A DNA stretch of 64,000 nt from Phytophthora sp. 'mugwort' (taxonomy: Eukaryota; Oomycota; Peronosporomycetes; Peronosporales; Peronosporaceae), in assembly GCA_033558025.1 (NCBI GenBank), contig JAUCEF010000005.1, positions 2,356,001-2,420,000 of the forward strand, read 5' to 3'. Positions 32,013 to 43,854 of this stretch are shown in pieces. Position 1 is the first letter of the stretch. Each line of letters begins with the position of its first letter. A program made the position numbers and the translations under genes. Below the pieces are notes generated by a model. The model saw nothing but the letters and a program-made list of their open reading frames with translations. It ran no database searches and was not told the DNA's origin.

Positions 32013-32407
32013 CCACAACGCGCTATCGACTAGCTCAGACGATTGCATGGTTCTCAGCGATCTCAAGACACAGGCAAATGACGACTTGTCTTCGGGCGAA
32101 CTTTGTATTCATTATGAGTTCGGAGAGAACACCACGGTAGCGTGCGAAAACAAAGGACGGAGACGCAAAAACAAAAGGTATCGTGCAGGGAGACGTCGGA
32201 GCATCATCATTGCCCAATGAAAATTCACCATACACTGTCTCACAAGTTGTCAATCCTGCTTGACGACCTGCCGATTTTAAGAGCCATTCAAAACTTCGTA
32301 AGCCACTATTCCCGGACGTATTTGAACATGACCGTCTCGACAATCTAAGGGATAGGATTCATGCGAGGAGTTTCGCTAAATAAGAAGTTAATACTCAACC
32401 ATTCACG

Positions 32408-32445
32408 TTTGGATGAGAATTAGGCTTGCCTAATTCTCATCCAAA
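32408..32445. repeat. Perfect 18-bp hairpin, 2-base loop
   Basis: TTTGGATGAGAATTAGGC, then TT, then the exact reverse complement. It could be a cruciform, or the fused ends of a terminal inverted repeat left after loss of the element's interior. Confidence 0.9.
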
Positions 32446-32695
32446 AAAGTAGTAGGAAAGGGCTCGTATGGGAAGCCTTCATCTTTGGACGACGACAAAA
32501 TCCAGGATGTTGCGGCTGATGATGCCACCCGGGTTCTTATATTCTGCACGTGGGCGCTACTTAAACGAAGGACCATCGTGAGTACCCAGTTCTCGACGTA
32601 GGTATGTCAAATTGGCCCACGCAGTAGCGCTTTTCGTCGTCTCACCCGAGCTTCGTCGATCGTACAATCTGAAAGCGGTCAGGCACCTGCCAAAA

Positions 32696-32735
<40 letters not shown>
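32696..32735. repeat. CT dinucleotide microsatellite
   Basis: About 40 bases of (CT)n with one TTT interruption. Confidence 0.95.
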
Positions 32736-32815
32736 TACACTCTAGAGATGTACAAGTGATCGATGCCGCTTGACTTGTTCTTCAGCATTTGTACACCTGA
32801 ATCACAGGCAAGCCA

Positions 32816-33019
32816 ATGTTAGTCCAGTACGCTATGGGCGACGCTGTCCATGCTCAATTCGATGCGTGGAAATATGTATTTAGAAAATGCCGCTGCTTCA
32901 TCCCCTTCTTTCATGTCATGGGATACGTTGAGAATGCGAAAACAAATTTTGATTGGGTGTGGCGGCTGCAATTGTACGTGATATGTACACTTGCGGGGAG
33001 AGAATACGAGTTTTTTTGA
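32816..33019 (+). pseudogene. Possible MULE transposase scrap
   Basis: A 67-codon frame contains AMGDAVHAQFDAWKYVF followed by a stretch with FFHVMGYVE. A GDA word followed by a Cys/Phe-Phe-His-Val segment is typical of MULE transposase cores. It is too short and isolated to be functional, and the assignment is tentative. Confidence 0.4.
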
Positions 33020-33959
33020 TTAAGATGGATGACCCTAGGTTCTATGCAAGAACCAAGACAGGCCCGTAAGATAATTACTTATGGGCTCCAATAGTCAAAG
33101 GTACCTTAACAGGCCAATCAACGTTTTACTTCAAAATGAAAACTGAATCGGTTCTTCTTATATGCGACAGAGCCGCCTGTGGTGTAAATGTATAGGGTTT
33201 TCTATCTAGCATAGTAGAACCTAGTCTAATGCATATCTATTGGCTCGTACTGAGTAGTGTTATAAGGGAAGGTGGGGGCATGCGTCCCGTATAATCTATA
33301 ATCTTAGAAATTACCCCGTTACAGGTCAAGTCGAAGAGCAGCAAGATGTCGATGCAGAGTCGGCATCTTTGGCACGCACACTCGGCAAGGCCACCGGCAA
33401 TCTGCAGCACCAAAAACAACCGTTGACCTTGCAGACAAGGAAACAAGGGAGAGGAGAGAGCACGCGGAGCAACTCCTGGCGTTCAAATGTGAAAAAAATG
33501 GCCGAAGAGGCAAAGTTGAGGTGCGAAGAAATCGAAATGCGCAGACTCGAACTTGCCCGTCAGGAAAGGCACCCACAAAATCATGATGCGCAAGATTGAT
33601 ATGAAGCAGGATGCGTAACATGCAGGCACAACTCATGTTGCGTGAGCTTTGATATTCTTCGACGGAAGATAAACTAGCGCCACCCCAGTATCGTTTATAT
33701 TAATTCAATTCATGTCAGCTTTATACGAAGCGTATTTAGAAAGAGCAATAGCCAGGTAACCAGCCTAAGAACATCGTGAAAACAATTTGTGGCCAAATTA
33801 ATCAGTAACATGCACACTCAAAGTAAACATCAAGGCGTGGAAGATAGCACCTAAAGTATTTTGAGATCTGGTTGCCACCCCAATGACACGTCAGGCAATT
33901 GGTGACAAATACACCCACCTGCCAGATTGCCTCCACCGGCATGAGCTCAATCTTCAATT
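33020..33959. other. Unassigned DNA, possible Harbinger accessory ORF remnant
   Basis: The frame 33,369-33,599 (+) encodes a basic, Glu/Arg-rich, probably helical tail (MAEEAKLRCEEIEMRRLELA). Such tails are found in the SANT/Myb-like accessory proteins of PIF/Harbinger elements, and a Harbinger transposase remnant follows. This is suggestive only; the rest of the stretch holds nothing I recognise. Confidence 0.35.
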
Positions 33960-34940
33960 GTTTGTGTCAGTCAACATACTCAAGGTTTTGGCAAACCTGT
34001 ATGTAGCCACACTCGACCGATGTATGAACGTTAGCGAGGACCTTTTCGAAGCGTTGAGCCCATTCCGGAAGGTTTCGCTCGCGAAACATAGTAGCCATCA
34101 CATTTGAGTGGGGATATGCAGAATCGCCAAACACGACATACTGATTGCTGACGATATCGTCATGAGAACGTAAGAGAAGGGCGAGGAGGTTTGACCCCTG
34201 CAAAATAAATGTGTCTCCCCTCCTACCGTAAGCACAGCGGTAGCAGTGTGCAATTAGACCTGCGCCGCGGAATGAGTAGTGTTCAAATACAATTTATAGG
34301 ACTCAAGCTTACCGTCAGGCGTCTCCAACGTATGGTATCTGAAGCAATGATACTTCTTATGCCCGCTGTGCGGGGCGCATTGAGCATCCGTTGGTCGACA
34401 GTTTTTAACATTTTGACGTCAATTACACTCCAAATCTCGGACCTCATGGGGAACTGATTTCCGACAAAATACTGCAGCATACTTTTGTAGTTGGGTGAAG
34501 TTACTGCATAGGAGCACCCGACTTTTCACAGCAGCCAAACTCCGGTGGAGCGTGTACGTGAAGATGCGGCTCAGCTCAGACACCTGTCTGTCGTATCGAT
34601 ACTGGAGATCCTCCAACTTGCGCGGGTACGTCATCCAACACCAAGCAAATACCTTCAATGGCTGTGAAGCGATCACATCGACAGGAGTCACAAAAACAAT
34701 AGGCATCTGCAGCAGAACAACGAGCCGCTTGATACCATTGTGATCAAACCAAAACCGATTCCACCAAGCGATATCCGTCGTTAAATTCAGATCAAACGAG
34801 ACTCCAGGGCGTATGGGAACGTCAAATTTACAAAAGAACCTGCTCACAGCGTCATTTCCCAAGCGATGCCAAGCCGTGTTCCTGACACAGCCGAAGCAAA
34901 ATGGACACGTTGTCTTTGCTGATGATTCGTTCGATGTCAC
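33960..34940 (-). pseudogene. PIF/Harbinger-type transposase remnant
   Basis: Read on the minus strand, the 5' piece (34,940 to 34,419) has IKRLVVLLQMP, SYPRKLEDLQ-like YPRKLEDLQYRYDRQVSELSR, and the 3' piece (34,203-33,967) has NQYVVFGDSAYPHSN and SVECGYIQ. The word GD-x-AYP is the hallmark of the DDE_4 domain of PIF/Harbinger enzymes, and the upstream part fits the N-terminal region. Between them (34,200-34,430) several frames must be joined (for example GRRGDTFIL), so it is inactive. Confidence 0.75.
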
Positions 34941-37452
34941 GAGCTTGCCGTGATACAGATACTGCTATCGCAGATGAAAATATCCCCCAGCAAGCGCTTC
35001 ATTGAAGGGGCAACAGATAGCATCGGTTAGAGTGGAAGCTGGTCCACCCTAATATCGTCGACACCAGTGCTCCGTAGCATGACGACAAACTCCAACCTCT
35101 TTTAAGAAGTCTGTGGTGAGAAGTGGTTGCGTGCGTGCGCACTTTGGATTCATGCAACTCTGCTCAATCCGATCGCATCCTCTTTAAGATGGAAAAGTTA
35201 GTAACAAACTTCCTACATTTGCAAATACCAGGACTCTTTTAAACTTTCTATTGGATGCATTGGATGCGTTTGATGTGCATCTTATGCTTTGCATCAATCA
35301 TAGATGCCTCACGTAAATTAATTAACATTGCAATGCATCCAACCTGGATGCATTTGGTGCGCATCTTATGCACCACATCAAGCGAAGACAGCCCTCATAA
35401 ATCGTTAATTTGTGCGCAGTACCCAACCAAGCAAATGTACTTAGCTTGCCCCAGTTGACGGTACTAGTGCTGTTACCACCCTTACCACCCATATTTGAAA
35501 AGTGGGCGGCTACAGCCTCAATACATAGTACTACAACTTTATATGCGCTTAGTCAGCAGGTCTTGGCCAATATACTCAGGGAAAATATCAAAACATAGTG
35601 AAATATTACTGACTCGCGTAGTGAGCCTAAAATACTGCTGAAACCCTAGTGATCAGTATTACTATCTGAAAACTTGGTGTTTAACTGGGTTTTCGGCTGT
35701 TCTTCCACGCAAGACTATTGTACGCTTATTGACCTTGATCGAAACAGTAGCAATTATTCTGATGATGTATGGATTATTTATCAAACTTTCGCACAGTCCA
35801 CAGGAATGATATACGACTGAGACCACTACAGCTACCGCCATACCGTATTCTGGAGAGTACGCTGAATTATGTTATACGGGCAGTAGTAACTGGACTGACA
35901 TCCTGTTGGCCCTCTCCCCGCCATGAGCTGAAGCAAGGACAGCGGAGGATAAGCGACGCGGCGAGATGTAATGGCGTGTACCTCAGGAAGAGCGAGTATA
36001 TACAGCCCCACCAGCCGCTCTCGTCGCAAGGGGTTACTAGGCAAAGAAGAGTCGCTTAGCACCCGGTAACGAGTCACCGGCGGACCGCCTTGGTCAAACC
36101 TCGGCGATGTATCGACCCAGCCCGGCCACATCTGGGTGTGCCAGGATAAGTCGACAACCATTGCTGTACATCGTTTGTGTATAGGTAGGGGCAGTTGGCG
36201 ATCATGCATCAGAAATTGTCCTAGGAGCGAGGACAGGACTGGTGCATAGCACGAAGCGGCAGGAACAGAGTACTGCAGTTATCGAGGAGAACGCTTAATC
36301 TACGTATATAAGAAAGTCAAGGGTATAGTCTACTACTTAATGTCGGATGAGGCCTTCTTCAGCGTGGATAGAATAATCTTGCCTGGGCCGCCGATTCCCG
36401 AGCAGCAGGTCGACCTATGGTAGAGCTCTCGATGAGCGTATCTCGACTAGCCATCTGCCTTGACTTGGCTGAGACATCTACACAAGCCACCAGGAATCCT
36501 GTGCTGCACTCCTGCAGCACACACCAGGTTGATGATCCCGACTCCAACTATTTAATGTCGTACAAGTTTTCACGATAGTGATCCTCTATGCGAGGTCACA
36601 CTGGATGAAGGTCACTCTGAATGAGTCACCATACCCAGTACAACCGTACACCAAGTGAAGCTCTACTACATACAAGCCGACCAAGAACCAACGAAAACAA
36701 ACTCAAGAAGACCAAGGGCCAGTTCAGAAACCACTGACGACGATACCGCCCGAAGGTCGGCGTCAACGTTCCCATAGTGAACCAAAGTTAAATCAGGTTG
36801 CACAAGCATGCAAACAGAAGACATATCGTGAAGGAAGCTAGCGAAACCAAACAAAGTTCGATTTACCGAGAACAAAGCAAGTCACCTCGACCTCGTTCGG
36901 ATTCGACTGCGTTTAACGCCGCGTTTAGGCCAAGCTGTTCGACAAACGTCCCGGGAGCCCCAAGCGACGGACGGCCAAGGTCACACCAGGTCGCGAGTCT
37001 GGTCGTGTGAGCTTTCTAACCCGTTCAATGCGAGGACCAGTACTCCGCGTGTGCTGTGTTGATCTGGCTGTTCCATTTCCTAAGTTGTTGTGACCGCTCC
37101 CTGAGTGAGCACACATTCCATTCTCCCTTGCGGTGTTAGGTGGTTGGTACAGTCACCCCTAGGACTCGAGTGATTGACTCTTGTGTAAATAAAGAGTGTT
37201 TTGTGTTTGTAAAGCGATTGTCCCTTACTGGATGAGGGTGGTGCGCGAAAGTGGAGAAGTGCGCCTAGGATTGACCAGTATACGGGATGACAGCTCAGAG
37301 TAAGACTGGTGTAGAACCTCCTCCCCACCCACCCACCCAATGTGCTTTGGTCTTTGATCGGGCCAACATAGTCGGGCGCAATCCATACATAGTAGAAGCA
37401 CTAATGGAAGCATTTGTCAACGACTGTAGACGCCCACTCATGCGACCTGCAG
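34941..37452. other. Repeat-rich intergenic DNA
   Basis: No gene was recognised. Near 35,255-35,385 a ~36-bp word (GGATGC(G/A)TTTG(A/G)TG(T/C)GCATCTTATGC...) occurs twice as a diverged direct repeat. The stretch ~37,030-37,210 carries CTGAGTGAGCACACATTCC and an AATAAA and may be part of an LTR, but no second LTR was found. Confidence 0.45.
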
Positions 37453-37454
37453 TG

Positions 37455-37639
37455 CCAGAGTTCGATCTGGACACTGCAGAAGGCATACAGGGCTAGCAAT
37501 CAGTCAGGTAATTTCCGTACGCATGATACGTACGGAAACCCGGTTAGCAATCAGTCAGGTAATTTCCGTACGCATGATACGTACGGAAACCCGGTTGCTA
37601 GCCCTGTATGCCTTCTGCAGTGTCCAGATCGAACTCTGG
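37455..37639. repeat. Nested foldback repeat
   Basis: Perfect 45-bp inverted arms (37,455-37,499 and 37,595-37,639) enclose two exact tandem copies of a 51-bp unit (37,494-37,544 and 37,545-37,595). Each unit contains a near-perfect 27-bp palindrome TTTCCGTACG...CGTACGGAAA-like centred on GATG/CATG. The whole could fold into a large hairpin with two smaller hairpins at its tip. Confidence 0.95.
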
Positions 37640-39629
37640 ATGGATACCTTGTTTGACGAGTTTGGCGAGTTAAGTTTGGTAACGGCGACGAGGAAAAAGA
37701 CATGTAGTGCGAGCGAGAAGCTTGTTGCTTCAAAATATGTACTTGCTTGGCGCTACATAATACTTAGAACTTATGTTACTACTTCTTAATAATATGTTCG
37801 TTTATTGAGTCGTCGTAGGGCATCAAGCTATCGTAAAAAGTAAACTCACCAAGTCTTCAGCATCGGCTTAATTGACATTAAGTGTGTTGTCACCGACCAC
37901 ACCGGACACTAGGTTCTCAGCCGTTTTTTTCGCTTCACTAGATCTTTCAGCATTTTTTACTAGGTTTAATTGTTGCCCATACACTCATCTCGAATCTCGG
38001 GAGGTAAGCTCACTTCAGATTATGGCTCTCAAAAGTGGCGTGACGGCTAGATCTTATTGATGCTCCATGCGACAGAGCGGTCTAGACCTACCTGTACGGT
38101 GCATCGAGCGGCGCGGAGGATGGTAAAAGAGCTACCGCGCAGCACAGCCGCACTTGCCACGTGAATGTGGGGGAAACTTAAAAGTGAATGTTCAAATACG
38201 TCCTCGGTCTTTTTAACAGGGTATAGTGGTTTCAGTGAGAGCGGAAAGTGTTGTGGTTTCGGAAAAACGAACGCCGCAACCTCAAATGCAACTACGAGAC
38301 TCATATGATCATATGCTTCTCAGGTTGCTTGAACCCATGATCAATCGCTCGAAGTGTAGTGACAAAATATGTTCATGATCCAGGCCGTTGAAAAAAATAT
38401 CTCCTGTAGAATGAGTCGTTTTGAGGTTAGAATGTCACGTCGGAGCGAATGCCACTATAACCTACCCCTTGCTTAGAGTAGTACCTGTGGAATTAGCCCT
38501 CCCAAGGATTCCGCCAGATCTTTAGGAGGAACTATCTCACCTACCAAAACCGCGTAGCTGAACAAGCAGTGCCTGCCGAGTAGGTGTTTCGGCATTCGCT
38601 GCAGGTTAAGTCTGGGTATTGAAACCTGTACTCACCATCTGTCGTTTTTGTCGGCATTAGCTGCGACGACCAGGCTGTACTCCTTCACTGATTGTGCGTT
38701 TCCTGTGCTTTCTGTTCACAAATCTACTTGTTGCTTCTTGCAGGCTTCGTGGCCGCGACAAAGTGTTATGGCGACACTACTGTGTCAATGTAAGGTTGGC
38801 AGGTGCACTTGTGTGGCTCATGCCCCCGTTGCGGTTGCGAGCATGATGGTCTTCTTATAGTCGAAAAGACTAGCCGCAAGCCGGCCAGCACGGGGAGATC
38901 AAACAGGGCGACGAATGATGAAAAAGCTGGCGGTGAACACATACAAGAGTGGCGATCTTTTAAGTCGCCTGTCTCTTGGATTCACATCTAAGCATCTACA
39001 GCACATGCTTCCAGTTGTAATGCTGCTCATGAAATATTCTCTACCCACCAACGAACAATTAAGCCCTCGTCAAATTCAGAGCTGTTGATGCTGAAGAGCC
39101 GATGGCGTAGAGAGCACCATACTCAGTATATGTAGTATGTGGTTCCGTCAGTTCCGGATGGCACGCGCAAATGAGCATGTGAACGAGGTCGCAAGAATGT
39201 AAATAATAGACCAGCGCAGGAGTAGTACTCTGATGTACCACTGTTTGATTGAACGGCTTTCACGGCGCAATAGCCTCCAAGCGCTGGATCCAGTCTTCAC
39301 TATTCAGTATCTCGACAACGAGGAAACGTATCCTACCCTAAAGTATCATATTGGATAGAGAAAAGAGTGAGCTAGGCTATGCGCTTTTGTTTCCTTATAT
39401 TTTCTTATTTGCGGTTTTCGTTTGCCACAAATCCCACACTGGAAGCTATATTCCGTTCCCCTTGAGTCGGGGATGACGTCAACCGTTTCGCAGGGGGATG
39501 GATCCAATGAATGAAACCGCGTGCATTTAACAACACTTCACCTTTGACCGGCCATATTTGGCTATGACGCCAAGCATAGTGTTGTCATGAAGGTTAAGGG
39601 GAGACAAAAAAATTAACACACATTCAACC
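37640..39629. other. Intergenic DNA without a recognisable gene
   Basis: Short frames only. The Cys-rich frame at 38,648-38,860 has no signal peptide or known pattern. Probably decayed repeats. Confidence 0.5.
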
Positions 39630-39943
39630 AAGAAAAGCTCTTATTGCAATCACAATTGCCAAAGCCCCAACAAAAGTTGGCGCGTAGACGATGGCTCACA
39701 GCTTTTCTTTGTCTACGGTATAGGTTTGGCTCGCGCGCCAAACGCACAGGTGCGCGCGCGAACCTTGTCTGCATGTCGACCATCTCGCAATAGTTCGTGC
39801 TGAAAATGGAGCTCTACGGCACGTAGCATTGTCAACGCGGCGATTCACACGGGTTTCAGTACGGAATGTGAACGGCGCCCTTATGGTGCCAACTTTGGTC
39901 GAGGTTTTGCCAACTTTTGTTGCAATAAACGTTTTGCTTGCGT
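39630..39943. mobile_element. MITE-like element (imperfect terminal inverted repeats)
   Basis: The left end, with ACCAAGAAAAGCTCTTATTGCAA and later CAACAAAAGTTGGC, is matched in reverse complement by the right end (~39,886-39,943), which reads GCCAACTTT... and ...CAACTTTTGTTGCAATAAACG. Ends of ~55 bp at roughly 75% identity flank ~200 bp of non-coding DNA. No target duplication was identified, so class and exact borders are uncertain. Confidence 0.5.
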
Positions 39944-40888
39944 ATAATATTTGTTAAATTATTTCCCCCTAAAGTACAAATTTGCTTATCGTCGTCTATG
40001 GACGGTAGTTTAGGAATATGTTGCCATGCTGGTACAGTACTGTCCCATAGAGTACCGGTACCGATTTCCTCCGCTTGTAGTAGACAAAGGAGGTACCGGT
40101 ATAGTGTACCACTTTACAAAGTGCGGTTGCGAAACCGGTATTTGAAGCAAGTTGAAGTGATTTTTCATTACCTTATTGTCTCCTATGTCATCATCGCCAA
40201 TGTTCTCGTCGACCGCACAGCGTAGACCTAGGTCCTCAATTATATCAGCAGTTGCAACGTCGTTGCCGTCAAGAAGATAGCAAAAGGCCGCTTGCATCCG
40301 CTTGCAATAGCTTATTCAGTGAGTCCGTTCCATGCCATGCGGATCCACCGCGCCACCTCTCATCTACCCGGCGCCGGCAGCATAGTTTCGTACCGATAGT
40401 GTGAGCACGAAGCTTTTCGCGCAATTACTGTACCGAACACTCGCGCAGACGATCCTCGAACGGGATATTTCAGGCTACGTCTGCGGGCTGACTCACCGAC
40501 GTAGCGCTCTTGGGCACTCGCATCAAAAACCATGGCGATCGAGGCTGCATATGAGACGTCTTCACTGGTTCAGTGACCAGGGAAGTCGTCCCAAAGCAAC
40601 AAAATCGGCGCTTGCATGTTGGTACGGCAGCGAAATGATATCGCAGAAACTGCAAGGAATGGTAGTCATTCCATCAGCCTGGAACATAACCAATCAATAA
40701 GTCAGACGAATTCAACAATATTTAGCAATGCAGATAGAGTAACTTTCGCATTGCCATGAATTCCGAACTTGTGCTCATCGTGTGCCACGCGGATGACCTT
40801 CCACATCGTTTTGCCGAAGCCATACCGTACATGCCGTTTTTTTTTAACGAGACTACAGCCCAGGTTATTTTGCATAGCCGTGCGACTC
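39944..40888. other. Intergenic DNA, no recognised gene
   Basis: A word TTCCTCCGCTTGTAG near 40,068 recurs near 47,081 upstream of the aldo/keto reductase, each next to an ACCGA/CCGGTA word, so a dispersed repeat may be present. No coding feature is supported. Confidence 0.45.
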
Positions 40889-41418
40889 AGAGCCCAGATC
40901 GAATCCAGGTTACCATGGGTATGATCCAGGATGCAATTTTCAGGTATATGTTACGGTAATATATATTCTGCGTTTTTTTTGTTTGCAACAGATTTTGACG
41001 TCGTGGCGTTAGTATTTATTTATGCACATGTTGTCTGTTTGTATGCTCACCGGTGAAATGTGGTAGCTCCGTCTAGTTGTGTATGACCACCACGAAAGAG
41101 GGTACCTTGCTTTGACGTGGTGCAAGGACTGAGACCATTCAATTCAGCACTCAGAATGCATTTCTGGTTAAAATCCAGGGTTTAAACCAGGTTGTGATCC
41201 GGTTTACAACCTTATCTCTAACCCAGGTTGGAGGTAAGCTTGTAAACCAGTGTGTTGGGCGGGATAGCATCAGTAAGAAAGTGGGGATAAGGCCTTTCGT
41301 TTATCGGTCGCAATTACCTGAAGTGTCTCGCTCGTAGTGTACACACGTTGCTTGGTCGGACTGATTTGATTAGGAAGTGGCCAACTGTATTAAGAGTAAC
41401 GTATGTATCATTATGCAG

Positions 41419-42418
41419 CTAGCAGGTAAAAAGAACTCTGTAACGGAACCTATTTAAGCCCGGATCCTCAATCTCGCTCTTGATCTTCTCGTTCAACATT
41501 CTCATCATAAAGTTGAGGACGTACATCCCACAACTATTCCCATCTTTCTGAGTAGGCGACGCTACTACAACGAGTCCGAATGCCTCAAACTCCTTCTCTT
41601 TCTTCAGTCCTATTGTGACCTGGATGAGGAACGCCAGGTAATCCGTGTCGCCCAGTGGGTCGTACACGAACGTACTCTTCGTCTTCGAGTTTATCACTAC
41701 CGCCGCCCTGTGATTCCGCTCGAAGTTAATAGGCATGAATACGTGGCGCGTTTTGGAGTTGCGAACCGCCTTCACAACTTCGTCGGGAAGATCAACCTTC
41801 TTAATATTCTTCTTCAGCTTAAACTCAGGCATCATCACCATTGCTAGAGCATGCTGCTTCGCCCGAATCGTCCCCAACTCCTCGAAATGCGCCCTTTGAT
41901 CCATTGTTGTGGGGCCAGTATGTACAGGTAGGAGTAGTCTATTGTCGGATGCATTTTGCCGTCCAAAACTTTGCACGGGTGATGTTCCGAGATACTGAGC
42001 CTTACATCATCGCAGCCCTGGAATTTAGCACAGGATTGCTGAGCCCAAGCAGCAGAGATTCGCCGTTATCGACAATTACCTTTATCGTCCAGATTTTTTG
42101 CATGGCATCAAGGTGGAATAGACTAAAGTAGCCGACGCCCGTTATCTTGACATACGGCGGGTCCTCGTCAGACTGGCTGGGAGCGGGCATGGGCAGTTTG
42201 TAGAGTGCATTAAGAGCTCTCCGTACAAGCGGCAGAGCTAATACGAACGATACAGCCGCAGCAATGATGGGGCCCTTGTCCTTTCCCACCTTTGGGTGCT
42301 TTCGAGCTGCATCCTCATACTGCGCTGGAAACACTGACAGCAATTTATCAGTTGTACACGTGGCGTGGTTCTCTTTTTCGACTGCTAAGGCCGCAACTCC
42401 AACATCATCAAACACCAC
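41419..42418 (-). pseudogene. Ulp1-like cysteine protease domain of the MULE
   Basis: The frame 41,976-41,419 (185 aa) contains a C48-type protease core: MPINFERNHRAAVVI (catalytic His), FVYDPLGD (catalytic Asp), then SPTQKDGNSCGMYVL with the oxyanion Gln and nucleophilic Cys. All four residues are present, in the usual order and spacing. A preceding frame (42,418-42,002) reads into it after a frame change, so this part alone is open but not joined to the transposase. Ulp1 domains are known cargo of MULEs in plants and oomycetes, where they may act on SUMO-like conjugates. Confidence 0.75.
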
Positions 42419-42584
42419 TCGCCACCCTTTTCTAGTCGCAGATTGAATATCTTGCGCGCAGACGATCGCTCTCTAGATTTCTGAATTTGGGGCTGGAAGG
42501 TCGACCCGATCGCCTTACCCTCTTGAGGAGTTTGATCGTACCAAAGCTGCTTTCGCTAGCTTTCGTCTCAATCTCGGTATCGTG

Positions 42585-42745
42585 TCCAGGTTCATCACCA
42601 GGTTGGCTGCCAGAGTGTTCTCCGGGTTCACCACCAGATTGGGCGATAGAGACTTGTCCGGGCTCTTCACCAGGTTGGGAGATAGAGGGTTGTCCTGGTT
42701 CATCACCAAGTTGGGAGATAGAGGGTTCTCCAGGTGTGTTTTCGT
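42585..42745 (-). repeat. 42-bp tandem repeats encoding 14-residue units
   Basis: Nearly four units of 42 bp. On the minus strand each encodes a unit like NPLSPNLVMNQD, with variants SPDKSLSPNLVV and NPENTLAANLVM. It sits in the linker of the MULE coding region. The in-frame period suggests it expanded while the ORF was still translated. Confidence 0.85.
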
Positions 42746-42772
42746 CATGTTTGCCAGTTCGCGATGATCGGG

Positions 42773-43843
42773 CTACAAGTAGTTTTGAAGGAAGCTCGCC
42801 AGGTTGAAGTCCATCTGAATCAGGTGGATCGTCAGATTGTTCGACGAGTTGATCACCACTTTTTCTAGATGAATCTTCAGGTTCTTCGACATGTTGGTCA
42901 CCCTTGGCCGGTTTGAACTCCAGGTTGTATAGTATCTTCCTGGGTTGGCGCCTCTAGATCGGTTCATTTGCGTTAGCACTCGAATGTGCCATTCTGACGG
43001 CATGTAGATGCCCGTGGAGATGCCATTACGTAGATCATGCTGGTAGCGCTCCAAGAATTCAATCTCGGCAGCAAAGTCTCGCATGGGCATGTCCGCCAGT
43101 TCTCTAGCGATTTGGTTGAGCAGATTGCGCGAGATGCTATACGTTTGACTTGCAGGCAACACGGTCAACACGTCGTACTTCTGTTTGGGTTTCGTGGTCT
43201 TGGAGTAGTTGAACATGCCGACAGACTTCAGCTCTGACAGTCCTTCAGAAACTTAATACGCCATCGTGTATCCACACTAGTCACGGGAATCACCGGTATC
43301 ATCGAAACACGGCAGCGGTAGAACATCACATGACGGCACGGGAGTTGAGAGTGGCAGCGACGTCACATTCGCAAATCCAATTTGACTTGCTGAATTTGTA
43401 CGTGTTCTTGACGCTCGTAACCGTAACGACCATTTCCTGAATCGCTTCATAGCCTACATGTCTTGTGCAGACTGAGAAATAGCGAACTCATACTCAGGTT
43501 TCATGGTATCGGCGACCCACGGCGTGCACGCTTGTAACAGCAAATTCCCCCCCGGGATCATAGCCTTGGTGAAGTCATTTTCCTTCGAAGCTAATCCGGG
43601 CCATGTACTCGTTCGATTGCGCCGTTGATTACGCATAAGCGACTCGAGGCACACCGTCATGATTGACGATGAATCCAGATCCAGCTTCAGCTTCCCAAAA
43701 AAAAAATGTTTTTGACTCGATGCGATTGTTCGTGTTGTTCCGGAAATGAGGTAGCGATTGGCGACTGTTATTGGACCACATCTCCTTCGAAGCATCCCAG
43801 TTATCGCAAAAGTATTCCTAAAAGGACGTGTTCCCGTGTCCAC
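42773..43843 (-). pseudogene. MULE mid-region ORFs of unknown function
   Basis: Two frames (43,843-43,454 and 43,216-42,773) lie between the transposase and the protease part of the element. The second encodes ARELADMPMRDFAAEIEFLE and PSEWHIRVLTQ, which I do not recognise as a named domain. By position they may belong to the C-terminal SWIM/linker region of the transposase polyprotein. Confidence 0.4.
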
Positions 43844-43854
43844 AAGCGAACTTT

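Larger units (their letters stand above)
32013..32815. other. Intergenic DNA with hairpin and CT microsatellite
   Basis: No gene was recognised. It contains a perfect hairpin at 32,408-32,445 and a CT tract at 32,696-32,735. Confidence 0.6.

Noticed and set aside
37030..37210. LTR of a retrotransposon
   Set aside because: It has an AATAAA and an end-like word, but no partner LTR, primer-binding site or target duplication was found.
37494..37595. CRISPR array
   Set aside because: Two identical 51-bp units with no spacers between them, inside a foldback, in a eukaryotic genome.
38648..38860. Small Cys-rich secreted effector
   Set aside because: No convincing signal peptide, no RxLR or LxLFLAK motif, and no promoter element nearby.
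42487..42807. Plus-strand repeat protein opposite the MULE linker
   Set aside because: The repeat is better explained on the minus strand, in line with the transposase and Ulp1 reading direction.
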